Source: Martinezella tropici (lineage in GTDB: Bacteria; Pseudomonadota; Alphaproteobacteria; Rhizobiales; Rhizobiaceae). Taken from it: a stretch of DNA of 64,000 nt. The stretch is taken from NCBI RefSeq assembly GCF_003287875.1, contig NZ_QMKK01000019.1:1-64000 (forward strand), given 5' to 3'. This document shows positions 26,201-35,526 of this stretch, piece after piece (position 1 is the first letter of the stretch; every line of letters starts with the position of its first letter). The notes under the pieces were generated by a model, which was given only the letters and a program-made list of their open reading frames with translations, was not told the origin of the DNA and searched no databases. A program made the translations under genes and the position numbers.

Positions 26201-26323
26201 CACCCTCCCCTCGAGGGGGAGGGTCGGCCGCGGGCCGGGGTGGGGTGATTGCTGTTACGCGCGCTGCGGCTGGTCACCCCCACCCGCCGCTACGCAGCGG
26301 CCTCCCCCCTCAAGGGGGAGGTG
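26201..26323. repeat. palindromic intergenic element between betB and betA
   Basis: Two roughly 50-base units in inverted orientation flank a short core. Each unit holds a GC-rich hairpin: ACCCTCCCC/GGGGAGGGT at 26202-26224 on the left, and CCTCCCCC/GGGGGAGG near the right end. GCCGCT-ACGC-AGCGGC lies in the right unit. The layout fits the mosaic palindromic repeats (RIME-like) common in rhizobial intergenic DNA; the exact family name is inference. Confidence 0.75.
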
Positions 26324-26325
26324 GA

Positions 26326-27789
26326 TCAATAAGGCGCCTGTACCGGCCCCATGCCGACATAAACGGTCTTCAGTTCTGAATAGTGCTCCAGCGCCGCCAG
26401 CGAGTTCTCGCGACCGAAACCGGATTGCTTGGAGCCGCCGAAGGGGATTTCGACCGGGCAGAGATTGTAGGTGTTGATCCAGAGCGTACCGGCTTCGAGC
26501 TGGTCGACCACGCGGTGAGCGCGGGTGAGGTCGGCGGTGAAGACGCCACCGGAAAGGCCGAATTCGGTGGCATTGGCGCGGGCGATCACCTCGGCCTCGT
26601 CATCGAAATCGAGAACGCACATGACCGGCCCGAAAATCTCCTCGCGGGCGATCGTCATCTCGTCGGTGACGTCGGCAAACACGGTCGGCTGGATATAGTA
26701 GCCTTCGCCGGAGACATTGTTCGGGATGCCGCCGCCAGTTACGAGCGTTGCGCCCTCAGCCTTGCCCTTTTCGATGTAGGAAAGCACCTTCTCACGCTGC
26801 GCCCAGGAGACCATCGGGCCGATCTGCGTTGCCTCGTCCATCGGGTCGCCGATGAGCATGGCGTCTGTGCGGGCCTTCAGGCGCTTCAGGAATTCGGGCT
26901 TGATCTTGCTGTTGACGAAGACGCGCGTGCCGTTCGAGCAGACCTGGCCGGTCGAATAGAAATTGCCGAGCATGGCCCCGCCGACCGCGCTATCGATATC
27001 GGCGTCGTCGAAGACGATCAGCGGCGACTTGCCACCGAGTTCCATGGTGACATGCTTGAGGGTGCCGGCCGCCGAAGCCGCCACCTTGCGGCCGGTCGGC
27101 ACCGAGCCGGTCAGCGATACCTTCGCCACATCCGGATGGTTGATCAGCAGCGGCCCGGTTTCGCGGTCGCCCTGGATGATGTTGTAGAGACCCTTCGGCA
27201 GGCCTGCCTCAATAAGGATTTCGGCGATCTTCAGCGCGCCGAGCGGCGTGTTTTCCGAAGGCTTAAACACCATGGCGTTGCCGGCGACGAGGGCCGGTGC
27301 ACCCTTCCAGCAGGCGATCTGCTGCGGATAGTTCCATGCGCCGATGCCGACGCAGACGCCGAGCGGCACGCGCTTGGTATAGGCGAAATCACCGCCGAGC
27401 GGGATGTAGGAGCCGTTGAGACCGGCCGCCGCGATGCCGCCGAAGAATTCGAAGCTGTCGGCCCCGGAGGTCGGGTCGGCCACGATGGTTTCCTGGATCG
27501 GCTTGCCTGTATCCAGCGTTTCCAGTTCCGAAAGCTCGCGGTTACGTTCGCGCATGATCTCGGCCGCTCGCTTCAGGATGCGGCCGCGCGCCGTTGGGCT
27601 CATGGCCGCCCATTCCGGCTGCGCACGCTTGGCACTGGCGATCGCCTTTTCGACGATGGCAGGCGTTGCCGCGTGCAAACGGGCGATCACCTCGCCGGTC
27701 GCCGGATAGATGCTTTCGATAAGAGTGCCGTCGGTGTCCTCGACATATTCCCCGTCGATGAAATGCGAGGCTTTCGGTTGTGCGCGCAT
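26326..27789 (-). CDS. betB: betaine-aldehyde dehydrogenase
   Basis: 487-residue NAD(P)-dependent aldehyde dehydrogenase that makes glycine betaine from betaine aldehyde. Catalytic residues are visible as Glu in MELGGKSPL and Cys in [13 protein letters not shown]. The segments [22 protein letters not shown] and SGFGRENS are typical of BetB. The ATG overlaps the stop of the upstream GST gene by one base. Together with betA it supplies the osmoprotectant glycine betaine, which rhizobia can also degrade as a carbon and nitrogen source. Confidence 0.95.
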   Translation of the reverse strand: MRAQPKASHFIDGEYVEDTDGTLIESIYPATGEVIARLHAATPAIVEKAIASAKRAQPEWAAMSPTARGRILKRAAEIMRERNRELSELETLDTGKPIQETIVADPTSGADSFEFFGGIAAAGLNGSYIPLGGDFAYTKRVPLGVCVGIGAWNYPQQIACWKGAPALVAGNAMVFKPSENTPLGALKIAEILIEAGLPKGLYNIIQGDRETGPLLINHPDVAKVSLTGSVPTGRKVAASAAGTLKHVTMELGGKSPLIVFDDADIDSAVGGAMLGNFYSTGQVCSNGTRVFVNSKIKPEFLKRLKARTDAMLIGDPMDEATQIGPMVSWAQREKVLSYIEKGKAEGATLVTGGGIPNNVSGEGYYIQPTVFADVTDEMTIAREEIFGPVMCVLDFDDEAEVIARANATEFGLSGGVFTADLTRAHRVVDQLEAGTLWINTYNLCPVEIPFGGSKQSGFGRENSLAALEHYSELKTVYVGMGPVQAPY

Positions 27790-28430
27790 TATAGAACCCT
27801 CAATTCTTCGTAGGACACCATGACATGCTCTTGAAAAGCAGGCCGCTCGGTGAGGTTTTCGTAATAGCGCTGCAGCCGTGGATGGGCGGGGCGCTGGATG
27901 TCTATGTCGAAATAGCGATGGAGCGCATGGCCGAACTGTATGTCGGCCAGCGTCAGATTATCGCCGGCTAGGAAGCGATGCCGTCCGAACTGCGACTCGG
28001 CGATGTCAAGCTTCGCACCGAGGGCAGTTATAGCCGTAGCGATCACCTTCTCATCGCGCAGGGCAGGGGCAGTCCGCACCGCACGCCAGAATACCGGGCC
28101 GGTGAAATTCAAGGCGATGTTGATCTTGGCCCATTCGGCCCATTTGTCGATCTGGGCGCGATGGCGCGCATTCTTCGGCCAAAAGGCATCCTCGCCATAT
28201 TGCGTGGCGAGATAGCGCAGGATGGCGCCGGTTTCCCAGAGCGGCTCGTCGTCGCCGTCGCGCAGCACCGGAACGGTGCCGTTCGGGTTCATCGCCAGGA
28301 ATTCAGGAGTGTCGTTGACGCCATAGGTGAAGCCCGCATCGATGCGCTCATAGGCAAGACCGAGTTCGCCGATGCACCACATCAGCGCCTGCACATTCGA
28401 TGACGATTTGCGGCCCCAAACGGTCAGCAT
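27789..28430 (-). CDS. glutathione S-transferase-like protein within the bet operon
   Basis: 213 residues. The N-terminal thioredoxin-like domain carries [20 protein letters not shown], where a serine of SSN is the likely glutathione-activating residue, followed by NPNGTVPVL and [10 protein letters not shown]. The C-terminal helical domain has [20 protein letters not shown]. It lies between betI and betB, four bases after betI and overlapping betB by one base. In Sinorhizobium this place is taken by choline sulfatase (betC). A detoxifying or thiol-linked role in choline oxidation is possible but unproven. Confidence 0.88.
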   Translation of the reverse strand: MLTVWGRKSSSNVQALMWCIGELGLAYERIDAGFTYGVNDTPEFLAMNPNGTVPVLRDGDDEPLWETGAILRYLATQYGEDAFWPKNARHRAQIDKWAEWAKINIALNFTGPVFWRAVRTAPALRDEKVIATAITALGAKLDIAESQFGRHRFLAGDNLTLADIQFGHALHRYFDIDIQRPAHPRLQRYYENLTERPAFQEHVMVSYEELRVL

Positions 28431-28434
28431 GGCT

Positions 28435-29022
28435 TCAGCCTTTCAACGCGTTGAGATGGGTCGTCAGGTAATCTTCCGTCAGCGCGATCGAGGCCTCGGT
28501 GCTGATCGGCGCGGAGCGAAGGCCTTGGCGGATATAGAGCCCGTCGATCATGGCAGCCGCGCCCTCGGCGATCCGCCCAGCGTCGCCGGCCGGGCACAGA
28601 GCCTTGAGATTGGCGACCAGATTCGAATGCAGGCGGCGTGCGTAGATGACGAGAAAGCGCCGCGTCTCTTCCGAGCGCTGCGCCTCGGCATAGAAGGCGA
28701 GCCATGCAGCGATCGTTTCCGGCGCGAACTGGTCGGCCTGGAAGCTGACGCGGATGACGGCCGAGAGCTTTTCGCGCGGCGTTTTCGCGGCTTGCAGCGC
28801 CGTCACGACGCCGTCGCGCAGCCGCTGTAGATGCACGCGGACGGTCTCGATCAGCAGCTGTTCCTTGCTGCCGAAATAGTGATGCGCAAGGGCAGGAGAA
28901 ACGCCGGCCTGCTTGGCGATTTCGGACATGGTGACGGTCAGCGAGCCGTGATCGCCGATCACGCGCATCGCGGCATCCACCAGCGCCTTGCGGCGCACGG
29001 GTTCCATTCCGACTTTCGGCAT
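28435..29022 (-). CDS. betI: BetI, choline-responsive TetR repressor
   Basis: 195-residue TetR-family regulator. The N-terminal MPKVGMEPVRRKALVDAAMR and the helix-turn-helix SEIAKQAGVSPALAHHYFG match BetI closely, as does the C-terminal AAAMIDGLYIRQGLR segment. It represses its own operon in the absence of choline. A palindrome of the BetI-operator type lies 36 bases upstream of the start. First gene of the operon. Confidence 0.94.
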   Translation of the reverse strand: MPKVGMEPVRRKALVDAAMRVIGDHGSLTVTMSEIAKQAGVSPALAHHYFGSKEQLLIETVRVHLQRLRDGVVTALQAAKTPREKLSAVIRVSFQADQFAPETIAAWLAFYAEAQRSEETRRFLVIYARRLHSNLVANLKALCPAGDAGRIAEGAAAMIDGLYIRQGLRSAPISTEASIALTEDYLTTHLNALKG

Positions 29023-29057
29023 GCGTCAAACTCCAGTCTGGGAACTAGAGTGTATTT

Positions 29058-29077
29058 TTGATTGACTGATCAATCAA
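29058..29077. promoter_or_regulatory. BetI operator
   Basis: TTGATTGACTGATCAATCAA has eight-base arms around a 4-base centre and lies in front of betI. It resembles the TTGATTG-type BetI sites described in other bacteria. It is also 100 bases upstream of the divergent HdeD-like gene, so that gene might be affected too. Confidence 0.8.
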
Positions 29078-29176
29078 TAAAAAAATTACACGAAAAGCGT
29101 TCCATGGCAAAAAATCCGCAACCTCTTTCCGCCAAGCATTTCTGTGCCATACTTCCTCTTAGGAGGAGGTGCAGTC

Positions 29177-29725
29177 ATGGTCGATATTCTTGATGAAGTC
29201 CCGTCATCCGCAATGCGTAACAAATGGGGCTGGTTTGTCGGGCTCGGCATATTGCTTCTGATCTGTGGCGGCATCGCGCTCGGCAATCTGTTCCTGGCCA
29301 CCGTCGCCTCGGTCTATTATGTCGGCATGCTGATGCTGATCGGCGGCATTGTGCATCTGGCCCATGCCTTTCAGGTGCGGGGCTGGGAGCACATCCTGTT
29401 CTGGGTTCTCAGCGGCCTGCTCTATACGATTGCCGGCGTGCTTGCTTTCGCCAATCCGCTGTTGGCCTCGGAAGCTTTGACGCTGTTCCTCGCCATCGCG
29501 CTGCTCATTGCCGGAACGTTTCGTGTCTGGGTCGGCCGCAAGCTGAAGCCGGAGCGCGGCTGGGTCTGGATCGTCATCAGCGGCCTTGCGACCGCCGCCG
29601 CCGGCATCGCCATCGCGGTCGGCTGGCCGGTCAACAGCCTCTGGATCCTCGGCCTTTTCCTGGCCCTCGATCTGATCTTCCAAGGCTGGACGCTGGTGGC
29701 CTTCGGTCTTGTGCTCAGGCGGTAG
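29177..29725 (+). CDS. HdeD-like (DUF308) membrane protein
   Basis: 182 residues with six hydrophobic helices. The repeated pattern of two or three helices with conserved GGI..L and A..ANP motifs (GVLAFANPLLASEAL) is typical of HdeD/DUF308 proteins, which are linked to acid resistance in enterics. ATG 29177 has a strong AGGAGG seven bases away. It stands alone, divergent from the bet operon. Its role here is inferred from the family only. Confidence 0.85.
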   Translation: MVDILDEVPSSAMRNKWGWFVGLGILLLICGGIALGNLFLATVASVYYVGMLMLIGGIVHLAHAFQVRGWEHILFWVLSGLLYTIAGVLAFANPLLASEALTLFLAIALLIAGTFRVWVGRKLKPERGWVWIVISGLATAAAGIAIAVGWPVNSLWILGLFLALDLIFQGWTLVAFGLVLRR

Positions 29726-29950
29726 GCGATCTTCCAAAAGGGGTAACGAACTGCTACTTTTTGACAAGGAGCGTGAGCGGCGCTACTCTTTGTCCCTCCG
29801 CTAATAAGGCGGAGCGGCGTTGAGTTATTGTGACGGCGGTACCTTCATTTGGAAACACGCATGTCCGGGACATGCCCTGAAGGCACTGTCGAGGCCGCGG
29901 AACATGCTTTCAGCCAAGTTTCCGCATAACAACGTCAAGGGAGGAATATC

Positions 29951-30202
29951 ATGCCAATGGTAACGGTTTCCATCTCCCCGCTTCAGGCTGCCGGCATCCG
30001 TGCAGCGGTCGATACCGGCACCTATGCCTCAAGCAGTGAAGTCGTGCGGGAAGCTTTGCGCATGTGGGATGCAGCCCGCAAACGCGATGACATTTGCGAC
30101 GTGCCGCATGCGGCCAACGATGGCGGAGACACGGCAAAAGGCAGCCGTTGCGTCGCCGATATGTTTGCCGATTACGACGCGGAACGGCACACGCACAATT
30201 AG
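29951..30202 (+). CDS. ParD-like antitoxin without an adjacent toxin
   Basis: 83 residues. The ribbon-helix-helix pattern of ParD is clear: VTVSISPLQAAGIRAAV, then TGTYASSSEVVREALRMWD. The C-terminal half (after residue 45) is polar and does not resemble the usual toxin-binding tail. GGGAGGAAT precedes the ATG. No ParE-like gene follows within 200 bases, so this is either an orphan antitoxin or a stand-alone regulator. Confidence 0.7.
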   Translation: MPMVTVSISPLQAAGIRAAVDTGTYASSSEVVREALRMWDAARKRDDICDVPHAANDGGDTAKGSRCVADMFADYDAERHTHN

Positions 30203-30412
30203 TTCACAAGCTGCTGGCGATAGCAGCGGCGCGTGCCGGCGCACCGTCTGCCTCCCGTCCTGACGAATGGTTAACATTGCTTTACCATTCATGAAACTTT
30301 CACATGCGGGAAAGGTTTCGTTGACGCTTATGGCGCATCTTGGGGCGAAAACGCGGTAAATCCAAAGTTTTACTTAAATAAATTAGAACAGAATCCGCAA
30401 GTGGAGATGGGC

Positions 30413-32218
30413 ATGTCACTGACTGCCGCGGTCGAGCCGGGCGTATTGCGCCGATATGCCAGCGACCAGATTGTCACTCTCGCCAAGCTCGTTATCGAGA
30501 ATGCATTTCAGCCGATCGTCGAGGCGGGCACCGGCGCCGTTTTCGGTTACGAGTCCCTCATGCGCGGACAGGAACGCATCGGTTTTGCGAGCCCGGTCGA
30601 TATCCTCGACGAGGCCGAGCGCACTGGCCAGCTTCTCGGTTTGGAGCAGATGGTCACCAGCCGGGCGCTGGCGAAGTTCGCCACTTTGCCCAATATCGCT
30701 GCCGCTACCCTTTTTCTCAATCTGGATGTCCGGTTGATCCCGCAAGGTGCAGCATTGATGGATGGCCTGCTGCAGCACATGCGGAAGGCCGGGATCGCGC
30801 CTTCGTCCGTCTGCTTCGAATTCTCCGAGCGCTTCGACAACACCATCGTACCCGGGTTTCGCGATCTGGTCGCCCGGATGCGAAATGCCGGCTTCAAGCT
30901 GGCGATCGACGATTTCGGTGTCGGCCACGGCGAAATGAAGCTCCTATCCGATTACCCGATCGACTATCTGAAGATCGACCGGCACTTCATTGTCGGAATC
31001 GACCGTAGCGCCCGCAAGCGCCATATTCTCCGGCATCTCGTCAATATCGCCCATGTGCTCGGCACGCGCGTTATCGCCGAGGGTATCGAGACCGAGGCGG
31101 AATTCCTGACCTGCCGCGAATTCGGTGTCGATCTCGTCCAGGGCTGGTTCATTGCCCGCCCGACAGTGCTCGTCAACGAGCTCAAGCCAAGCTTTCCGCA
31201 TCTGCAGGAGCTCGGTAAGGTCGCCCGCAACAGTCAGTCGCTCGATGAAATCCTCATCCGCAAGCAGATCGAAGTGCTGCCGACCATCCGCGAGAGCGAC
31301 AGCATCGACAGCGTCTTCGAGCTTTTTCGCCGCAATCCGCGCCGGGCCTATTTTCCGGTCGTGAATGCCAATGACGAGCCGCGCGGCATCATCCATGAAT
31401 ATCAGCTGAAGGAATATATCTATCAGCCCTTCGGCCGCGATCTCTTGAAGAACAAGGTCTATGAGCGTTCGATCTCGCATTTCGTCGAAATGGCGCCGAT
31501 CGTCGGCCTCGATTCCGATGCCGATACGCTGATGGCGATCTTCGCCAACATGGAAAGCAGCGATTGCCTGATCGTCACCGAAGGCACGCATTATGCCGGT
31601 ATCGTCTCGGCCGCCTCGCTCATCAAGGTCATCAACGAGAAGCAGCTGAAGATCGCTCAGGATCAGAACCCGCTGACCGGCCTGCCGGGTAACCGGGCGA
31701 TCCACGATTTCATGCAGAGCGCCGGCCGCGATGGCGATGAGATCAGGCATTTCTGCTATTGCGACTTCGACAATTTCAAGCCGTTCAACGATGCCTACGG
31801 CTTCCATCTCGGCGACCATGCCATTTCCTTGTTCGCGGCACTGATGCGCCGCTATTTCTTTGCCGAGCGCCATTTCCTCGGTCATGTCGGCGGCGACGAT
31901 TTCTTCATCGGCGTCACCGGCTGGAGCATGCAGGAGCTGCGCGAGGTTCTGGATCGGCTTCTTGTCGATTTTCATGCCGACGTCCTCGATCTTTACTCGG
32001 CCGAGGATCGGGCGGCCGGCCGCATTCGCGGGCATGACCGCAGCGGCGCCAAGGCGGAATTCCCGCTGATGCGTTGCTCCATCGGTATCCTGCAATTGCC
32101 CGAGGGACTGGTGATCGACAATATCAACCGCGTCAGCACCTCCATTGCCGGCATCAAGACGAAGGCAAAGGAAAGCGATATCGGCATCGCATTTCTCGGT
32201 CTGGCCGAGACGAATTGA
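30413..32218 (+). CDS. EAL-CBS-GGDEF cyclic-di-GMP signalling protein
   Basis: About 601 residues and no membrane segment. Residues about 25-260 form an EAL phosphodiesterase domain with YESLMRG, FLNLDVRL, CFEFSER, IDDFGVGHGEMK, YLKIDRHF, VIAEGIET and VQGWFIARP. The metal- and substrate-binding residues all appear kept, so cyclic-di-GMP hydrolysis is likely. Residues about 280-400 are a pair of CBS domains, usually nucleotide sensors. Residues about 420-590 are a GGDEF domain, with DQNPLTGLPGN and the variant signature GGDDF, so cyclase activity is doubtful. ATG 30413 follows GGAG by seven bases. Probably controls motility or exopolysaccharide. Confidence 0.92.
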   Translation: MSLTAAVEPGVLRRYASDQIVTLAKLVIENAFQPIVEAGTGAVFGYESLMRGQERIGFASPVDILDEAERTGQLLGLEQMVTSRALAKFATLPNIAAATLFLNLDVRLIPQGAALMDGLLQHMRKAGIAPSSVCFEFSERFDNTIVPGFRDLVARMRNAGFKLAIDDFGVGHGEMKLLSDYPIDYLKIDRHFIVGIDRSARKRHILRHLVNIAHVLGTRVIAEGIETEAEFLTCREFGVDLVQGWFIARPTVLVNELKPSFPHLQELGKVARNSQSLDEILIRKQIEVLPTIRESDSIDSVFELFRRNPRRAYFPVVNANDEPRGIIHEYQLKEYIYQPFGRDLLKNKVYERSISHFVEMAPIVGLDSDADTLMAIFANMESSDCLIVTEGTHYAGIVSAASLIKVINEKQLKIAQDQNPLTGLPGNRAIHDFMQSAGRDGDEIRHFCYCDFDNFKPFNDAYGFHLGDHAISLFAALMRRYFFAERHFLGHVGGDDFFIGVTGWSMQELREVLDRLLVDFHADVLDLYSAEDRAAGRIRGHDRSGAKAEFPLMRCSIGILQLPEGLVIDNINRVSTSIAGIKTKAKESDIGIAFLGLAETN

Positions 32219-32297
32219 CGCCCTCCCATGACAGCTCCTTTTCAAGCGCTCTGCGCTAAACTATCTCCACTGCTTTGCTGGGAGAGGAGATAGCGCC

Positions 32298-33296
32298 ATG
32301 CCCTTGCCATCTGAAATGCGTTTCGTGGATTTGCCATCCTTTGGCGGACCGGAGGTCATGACCATCGGCCGCCGGCCTTTGCCGGTCCTGAAACCGGGCG
32401 AGATCCTCGTCCGTGTCGAGGCTGCCGGTGTAAACCGCCCGGATGTGGCGCAACGGCAGGGCATTTATCCGCCGCCGAAGGATGCAAGCCCCATCCTGGG
32501 TCTCGAAATATCAGGCGAAGTGGTCGACGTCGCGCCGGGCGTGACGGAGTTTGCCATCGGCAACAAGGTCTGCGGCCTCGCCAATGGCGGCGGCTATGCC
32601 GAATATTGCGTCCTGCCCGCCGGCCAGGCGCTTCGTTTCCCGAATGGCTATGACGCCGTGCGTGCAGCGGCTTTGCCTGAGACGTTCTTCACGGTCTGGG
32701 CCAATCTCTTCCAGATGGCCGGCCTGACGGAAGGTGAAAGCGTGCTGATCCATGGTGGCTCCAGCGGCATCGGCACGACGGCAATCCAGCTTGCCCGCGC
32801 CTTCGGCGCGACGGTCTACACCACGGCCGGTTCTAAGGAAAAATGCGAGGCCTGCGAGAAGCTCGGCGCCAAGCTGGCGATCAATTATAGAGAAGAGGAT
32901 TTCGCCGAGGTCATCAGGGCCGAGACGGAACATGGCGTCGATATCATCCTCGACATGATCGGCGCCGCCTATCTGGAAAAGAACCTCGCTTCGCTTGCCC
33001 GTGACGGCTGCCTTTCCATTATTGCCTTCCTTGGCGGTGCGGTGGCGGAGAAGGCCAACCTTGCGCCGATCATGGTCAAGCGGTTGACCGTGACCGGTTC
33101 GACCATGCGTCCGCGCACGGCCGAGGAAAAGCGTGCCATCCGCGACGACCTTCTCTCCCAGGTCTGGCCGCTGCTGGACGAAGGCACCGTCGCCCCGGTC
33201 ATTTATCGGACCTTCTCTTTCGACGACGTGGTCGAGGCGCATCGCTTGATGGAAAGCAGCGACCACATCGGCAAGATCATGCTGAAGCTGGCTTGA
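32298..33296 (+). CDS. NAD(P)H quinone oxidoreductase, zinc-free MDR family
   Basis: 332 residues of the PIG3/QOR type, medium-chain dehydrogenase fold. The cofactor-binding loop [20 protein letters not shown] is at about residues 148-167. [18 protein letters not shown] near residue 35 and LGLEISGEV are typical of PIG3-like enzymes. No zinc-binding cysteine cluster is seen. The ATG has GGAGA upstream. Reduces quinones or enones by NADPH. Its last 20 bases overlap the convergent MFS gene. Confidence 0.92.
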   Translation: MPLPSEMRFVDLPSFGGPEVMTIGRRPLPVLKPGEILVRVEAAGVNRPDVAQRQGIYPPPKDASPILGLEISGEVVDVAPGVTEFAIGNKVCGLANGGGYAEYCVLPAGQALRFPNGYDAVRAAALPETFFTVWANLFQMAGLTEGESVLIHGGSSGIGTTAIQLARAFGATVYTTAGSKEKCEACEKLGAKLAINYREEDFAEVIRAETEHGVDIILDMIGAAYLEKNLASLARDGCLSIIAFLGGAVAEKANLAPIMVKRLTVTGSTMRPRTAEEKRAIRDDLLSQVWPLLDEGTVAPVIYRTFSFDDVVEAHRLMESSDHIGKIMLKLA

Positions 33297-34701
33297 TCGT
33301 CAGCGACAGGGCGATGGCGACGAGGCCAGGTATGGCCATCAGCGTATAGAGCCATGTTGCGGCAGAGAGGCCGCCGGCAATGCCACCCGGATGGGTCAGG
33401 CCTGCGCCATTGACAATGACGCCCGCGAGCGCGGCACCGAATGCGCCGCCCAGCGACTGCGTCATCGAGATCGCCGCCGAGGCCTTGTCCTGTTCGGTCC
33501 TGCGAGCGATGCCGATGATTCTGGTCACGAGATGCGCCCATCCCAAGCCGACGCCGAAGCCCATCAGGAACATGGCGATCACGGCCGGCGTGAATTCCGT
33601 GAGTTCGGAGAAAGGCATTGTGGTCGCCAGGAATGGGATCAGCGATGCCGTGGCTGCGGTTTCCAGAAGGCAGCCGGCAATGATGGCGACCGCCGCTGGC
33701 CTCCCCGAGAAGGAGTTGCTGAAGAAGGCCGCAATGGTCCAGCCGAGCGCTACCAGCGCCACGAGATAGCCCGAGACCAGCGGCGTTACGCCATGGAGCG
33801 TCTGCAGGAAGTAGGGGATATAGATGTCGCTCGTCAGCACCAGCATCATCGTGAATATCGTCAGATAGAGCCGCGCGATGGGGTTGCTGAGCATGACTGC
33901 CCCATAGGGCAGGAGGCGCACCTCGCTCTTGCGCTCGATCAGCACCATCGTTGCAACAAGAGCGACCGAAACCGCAATCAGCGTGGCCTTGTAGGATCCA
34001 TGTTCGATCGTGCCGGCAATGCTGACGAATAAAACTGCGGCAAGCAGAAGTATGATCTGGATCAGCGGCGTTCTGGTGTCGATCCGATCGTCCGCGACAT
34101 CGGGCAGCAGCCAGCGCCCCGAGAGCGCCATGAGGACAGCCACCGGCACGAGGATGAGAAAGGCCTCCCGCCAGGCGCTCCCCGCGGCGAAGAGGCCGCC
34201 GAGCGTCGGTCCAAGTACCGTCGCTACGCCCCAGATGGCGGCGTAGAGCGTCGAGGCCCTGCGCCACAGGGGTTCCGGATAGATGAAGCGGATGAAAGCA
34301 TAGGCAAGTCCGGACAACATGCCGGAGCCGTAGCCCTGAACGGCGCGCCCGATCAGCAGCACGGGCATGGTGGGCGCGATAGCGCAAGCGAGGCTGCCGA
34401 CGCCAAAGGCGAGTGCCGCTGCAACATAGACGGCGCGCAAGCCTATTCCCTTCGGCCTGGTCGCAACCGTGATGGAGCCAAGCACGCCTGCGGCGACGAA
34501 AAGCGTCGTCATCCATGAGAATAATTCGAGGCCGCCGATGTCGCGCACGATCGAGGGGGCGATCGTGGCGGTGATGTAGGATTCAACGGCATAAAGCGTG
34601 ACGCCCCCGCCCAGCATCAGTGTCGCAGGCAGAAGTCTTGGCGAGAACAGCGTGAAGATGGAGGCTGATTTGAGGGGAACAGTGGTTTCGATGCTGGACA
34701 C
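33277..34701 (-). CDS. MFS efflux transporter
   Basis: 474 residues with about fourteen hydrophobic helices, DHA2-like. The N-terminal half contains the motif-C-like and motif-A-like parts ([39 protein letters not shown]). It starts with GTG, with GAGGA nine bases upstream. It is divergent from a Cys-containing winged-helix regulator, with matching inverted repeats between them, so export is probably induced by whatever that regulator senses. The substrate is unknown. Confidence 0.88.
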   Translation of the reverse strand: MSSIETTVPLKSASIFTLFSPRLLPATLMLGGGVTLYAVESYITATIAPSIVRDIGGLELFSWMTTLFVAAGVLGSITVATRPKGIGLRAVYVAAALAFGVGSLACAIAPTMPVLLIGRAVQGYGSGMLSGLAYAFIRFIYPEPLWRRASTLYAAIWGVATVLGPTLGGLFAAGSAWREAFLILVPVAVLMALSGRWLLPDVADDRIDTRTPLIQIILLLAAVLFVSIAGTIEHGSYKATLIAVSVALVATMVLIERKSEVRLLPYGAVMLSNPIARLYLTIFTMMLVLTSDIYIPYFLQTLHGVTPLVSGYLVALVALGWTIAAFFSNSFSGRPAAVAIIAGCLLETAATASLIPFLATTMPFSELTEFTPAVIAMFLMGFGVGLGWAHLVTRIIGIARRTEQDKASAAISMTQSLGGAFGAALAGVIVNGAGLTHPGGIAGGLSAATWLYTLMAIPGLVAIALSLTIKPASA

Positions 34702-34736
34702 CGGGCGATCCTCGGTATTTCCCTAGCGGTTGATTA

Positions 34737-34800
34737 TTTTCCAAGTTATAATTTGGAAATTACATCCTCGCCAGATTAAAACAAGAGAAAACTTGGAAAA
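34737..34800. promoter_or_regulatory. inverted-repeat operator region between MFS and SufR-like genes
   Basis: TTTTCCAAGTT (34737-34747) and AACTTGGAAAA (34790-34800) are exact 11-bp inverted repeats. A third half-site TTTGGAAA at 34752-34759 forms a tighter palindrome with the first (TTTCCAA-N8-TTGGAAA). The last repeat touches the regulator start codon, fitting autoregulation. Confidence 0.7.
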
Positions 34801-35427
34801 ATGCGTCAGTCACCCGCCAATCGAATTCTGATCCTGTTGAAAACCGACGGGCCGCAGCTGGCAGCCGCCATCGGCGATGCGCTCGGCATATCGTCGGAGG
34901 CGGCCCGTCAGCAGCTAACGAAGATGGCGGAGGAGGGACTGGTCGAGCCGGTGGCGGAGGCGGCAGCCGGCAGGGGCAGACCGCGCCAGCTCTGGCATCT
35001 GACGGCTGACGGCAACAAGCGATTTCCCGATGGCCACGCGGATCTGACCGCCACGTTGCTTGCGACCATGGCCAGCCAGTTGGGACAGGGCGCCGTCGAC
35101 ACCGTCATCTCCGCCCGCGAAACGGAAACGCTTCGGCGCTACCGCAGCGAGATCGATATGGCGGCCAATCTGCCGTCGCGCGTCGCAAGCCTCGTAGCTA
35201 TCCGCACGCGGGAAGGCTATATGGCCGATCACTGGCAGGACGAGGACGGTTCGCTGGTGCTGGTGGAGAACCATTGCCCCATCTGCGCGGCCGCATCTGC
35301 CTGTGCCGGCTTCTGCCGATCCGAGCTGGAGACTTTTCGCATGGTGCTCGGCGCTGATGTCGAACGGGAGGAGCATATTCTGCTCGGCGCCCGGCGTTGC
35401 GCCTACAGGATCCGCGACGCGGCCTGA
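34801..35427 (+). CDS. SufR-like winged-helix regulator with C-terminal cysteines
   Basis: 208 residues. The N-terminal helix-turn-helix (LAAAIGDALGISSEAARQQL) is followed by GRGRPRQLWHLT, the wing of the SufR/ArsR-like group. The C-terminal domain has the cysteine array NHCPICAAASACAGFC and a later RRCAYRI. In SufR-type proteins this position binds an Fe-S cluster. The Pfam-like end EREEHILLGARRCAYRI fits that family. It is divergent from the MFS gene and its ATG directly follows an inverted-repeat half-site. Likely senses a redox or metal signal, or an organic compound, and controls the exporter and itself. Confidence 0.8.
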   Translation: MRQSPANRILILLKTDGPQLAAAIGDALGISSEAARQQLTKMAEEGLVEPVAEAAAGRGRPRQLWHLTADGNKRFPDGHADLTATLLATMASQLGQGAVDTVISARETETLRRYRSEIDMAANLPSRVASLVAIRTREGYMADHWQDEDGSLVLVENHCPICAAASACAGFCRSELETFRMVLGADVEREEHILLGARRCAYRIRDAA

Positions 35428-35526
35428 GAGATCGCTTTTTGATGCTGGCCGCCGGCATCGGCGATTGGCAATCAATGGTGCAGCGGCTATCACTGCCCGT
35501 CTGGCAAATTAAAGGCAGCTTCCATC

